From Thiomicrospira sp. UBA5634 (lineage in GTDB: Bacteria > Pseudomonadota > Gammaproteobacteria > Thiomicrospirales > Thiomicrospiraceae), in assembly GCA_002421475.1 (NCBI GenBank), contig DIJW01000098.1:8051-16114 (forward strand): a DNA stretch of 8,064 bases, given 5' to 3'. The position numbers and the translations under genes are program-made. Position 1 is the first letter of the stretch. Every line of letters starts with the position of its first letter. Below are positions 6,506 through 8,064 of the stretch, piece after piece. Under the pieces are notes generated by a model. It made no database searches, was not told the origin of the DNA, and was given only the letters and a program-made list of their open reading frames with translations.

Positions 6506-8064
6506 TTAACTATCGACTTTAAGGTTGCCACTACTAATCAGACTATTAATAATCTCCTGATCGGTATCGCCTAATGCACTCAGGTTCATATCCTTAATCA
6601 CGACGGTTTGAACAGATTCTTGAGCATTATTTGGCGCATGAATTTGCAACACGGCATCACTCCCTTCTTGCTTAAATGACAAGTAGCTATCTAAGCTTTC
6701 CGTTGCATCAGGCAATAGATCTGCAATATCCAAGGTGTCACCTTGTGCAAGATTAAAATCTACCACGGTGTCTGTGCCGCCAACCTCAGCCAGTGTCCAC
6801 TTAAAGGTATCTGCGCCATCACCGCCAAACAATACGTCCATCGCTTCAGTCGCATTGAACACTCCATCACTGCTGTCAAGATGGACATTGGTACCATTAA
6901 CATCTTCATAACCCATCAGTTTTACCGCAAAGGCTGACTTTAACCCACCTTCAAAAGCGATATATTTAAATGGCTCTGATGTTTCAAATGTTTGCAATCC
7001 ATTTGAACCAATCCACTCTCCACCACCGACTTGTTGACCATCCGCATTAAATGCAACCCACTTAGCCGCGCCGACTTTGCCGATAATATCAAAGCTAATG
7101 CTGTTAACATCCTCAGTTAAAGTCACTAACAACGCTTCTTTTGACTCAATCGCTCCCGCTTTATCTCGACCACTGCGATCAACGCTTAAATAACCTTGAT
7201 CATTGGTATAAGTGTTAGCCGAATGACTATTCACAATCGAACTAAAGTTCAAACCGGCTGCACTGGCCAATGTTCCCAAAGAGGCGCTTCCACCGACTAC
7301 ATGACCAGTAACACTCTGGATAATTGACTGGACTGGCAACTCAACCGTCGGAACCGTCACAGGCTGATCAACCTCCTGTTGCGGATCATTGTTTTGAGTG
7401 ACTTCCTGCCAAACTACATCAATATTGACATCATTAAAGTCGCCGTCACCGTTAATATAAATATCTTCCCAATTTAAGCTGCCAGCCTCATGACCATCTT
7501 CGACATAAGATAAACCGTTAGGATTGAGCGCCGCGTTATCAAACAACACCGGCGCACGTTCATCCTGAGAATTCAACGCAACCTCGCCTGTCTGTGTCAT
7601 GGCAAAAGCCTGCCACACACCATCAACTTGTTTAAAATTAACCAAGGTTTCATTTTCCAAGCCAGAATTTTTACTTCCACCATTAGAAATAATAAAGAAA
7701 CCGACATCCTTTTGTTCATAACCATTCAAAACAAACTCTGAACCCGCGTCAGCTTTGACGTTACTCCACACCACCATGCCGTCGGTTGGATTGCCTGCAG
7801 CGTCCTTAATATAGAACCCAAAACTATTATTAAACGAAGCATCACCTGCATAGTTAGTGAGCGTCAACTGATATTGCGCTGAATCCTCTCCTCCGACCGG
7901 TACCTCTTCGTTTTCTTCATCAGATGCGCCGTCGTCTTCTACAACCGGCTCTTCTTCATTTTCTTCATCTGATGTACCACCGTCATCCACAACCGGCTCT
8001 TCTTCGTTTTCTTCATCTGATGCACCACCGTCATCTACAACCGGCTCTTCTTCGTTTTCTTCAT
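6506..8064 (-). CDS. Large type I-secreted protein with DUF4114-like domain, C-terminal 518 residues (5' end outside window)
   Basis: The reading frame is open to the right edge, so the start and most of the protein may be missing. Visible residues (numbered from the edge) are: 1-62, four units of an acidic 16-residue repeat; about 63-219, a DUF4114-like domain with APVLFDNAALNPNGL and the Asp-rich WEDIYINGDGDFNDVNI typical of that family and probably calcium-binding; about 220-250, a Pro/Val/Gln linker; about 253-385, a beta-rich domain I cannot assign; and about 406-518, a type I secretion C-terminal target domain of the VC_A0849 kind, with one RTX-like LFGGDGADTF (411-420), GTDTVVDFNLAQGDTLDIADLL and the end SLISSGNLKVDS. 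It has no cysteine and is very acidic. It is probably exported in one step by an ABC/MFP/OMF exporter and acts at the cell surface or outside as an adhesin-like protein; the exporter is not in this window. Substrate and function are unknown. Confidence 0.85.
   Translation of the reverse strand, partial: EENEEEPVVDDGGASDEENEEEPVVDDGGTSDEENEEEPVVEDDGASDEENEEVPVGGEDSAQYQLTLTNYAGDASFNNSFGFYIKDAAGNPTDGMVVWSNVKADAGSEFVLNGYEQKDVGFFIISNGGSKNSGLENETLVNFKQVDGVWQAFAMTQTGEVALNSQDERAPVLFDNAALNPNGLSYVEDGHEAGSLNWEDIYINGDGDFNDVNIDVVWQEVTQNNDPQQEVDQPVTVPTVELPVQSIIQSVTGHVVGGSASLGTLASAAGLNFSSIVNSHSANTYTNDQGYLSVDRSGRDKAGAIESKEALLVTLTEDVNSISFDIIGKVGAAKWVAFNADGQQVGGGEWIGSNGLQTFETSEPFKYIAFEGGLKSAFAVKLMGYEDVNGTNVHLDSSDGVFNATEAMDVLFGGDGADTFKWTLAEVGGTDTVVDFNLAQGDTLDIADLLPDATESLDSYLSFKQEGSDAVLQIHAPNNAQESVQTVVIKDMNLSALGDTDQEIINSLISSGNLKVDS
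7877..8064 (-). repeat. 48-bp tandem repeat encoding an acidic 16-residue unit
   Basis: Within the secreted-protein gene, units run 8064-8021 (partial at the edge), 8020-7973, 7972-7925 and 7924-7877. The consensus unit is SDEENEEEPVVDDGGA. The two units nearest the edge differ at 2 of 44 bases, the third at several more, and the last keeps SDEENEE but has diverged afterwards (VPVGGEDSA). The array continues past the window, so its copy number is unknown. The sequence is highly negative and likely disordered, acting as a spacer or cation-binding linker. Near-identical units suggest recent slippage or recombination. Confidence 0.93.

Noticed and set aside
7988..7990. GTG as the start of a 494-residue protein
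   Set aside because: It is a valine codon inside the acidic tandem repeat. The same frame stays open to the window edge and encodes more repeat units, so the gene starts outside the window.
8062..8064. ATG at the very right edge on the minus strand
   Set aside because: It is out of frame with the repeat-coding frame; the edge bases AT belong to a GAT codon.

Overview
This window is chromosomal DNA of moderate GC from a gammaproteobacterium. The support is the gene order pncC-recA-recX-alaS-lysC-tRNA-Ser(GCU), which matches the recA neighbourhood of many gammaproteobacteria. Having lysC after alaS points to a non-enteric lineage, with Pseudomonas-like or Thiotrichales/sulfur-oxidiser-like relatives as candidates; I cannot name the genus. 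Every gene I can support lies on the minus strand, so transcription runs from right to left.

Right end (6506-8064): the C-terminal 518 residues of a large secreted protein. They comprise an acidic 16-residue tandem repeat that runs off the window edge, a DUF4114-like domain, an unassigned beta-rich domain and a type I secretion C-terminal target domain. A strong intrinsic terminator (6444-6477) closes this gene and separates it from the housekeeping block.

Middle (4120-6409): pncC (NMN deamidase) has its own candidate promoter and a well-spaced ribosome binding site. A 224-base gap then holds a 14-bp hairpin with a U-rich tail and a candidate recA promoter, but no half-site of the usual gammaproteobacterial SOS box. 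recA follows, and recX overlaps its 3' end by 17 bases. A weaker terminator-like hairpin follows recX.

Left (1-4037): full-length alaS, then lysC. lysC carries an internal Shine-Dalgarno and in-frame ATG that could make a separate regulatory subunit. A long hairpin and a good tRNA promoter come next, then the 5' half of tRNA-Ser(GCU). csrA, which often sits just before this tRNA in relatives, is absent here.

The conserved block joins DNA repair (RecA and its modulator RecX), NAD salvage, alanyl-tRNA charging and entry to the aspartate amino-acid family. It is ordinary in content. The parts worth a second look are the repeat-bearing secreted protein and several regulatory sites between genes. 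I see no mobile element, CRISPR array, defence system or new multi-gene system.
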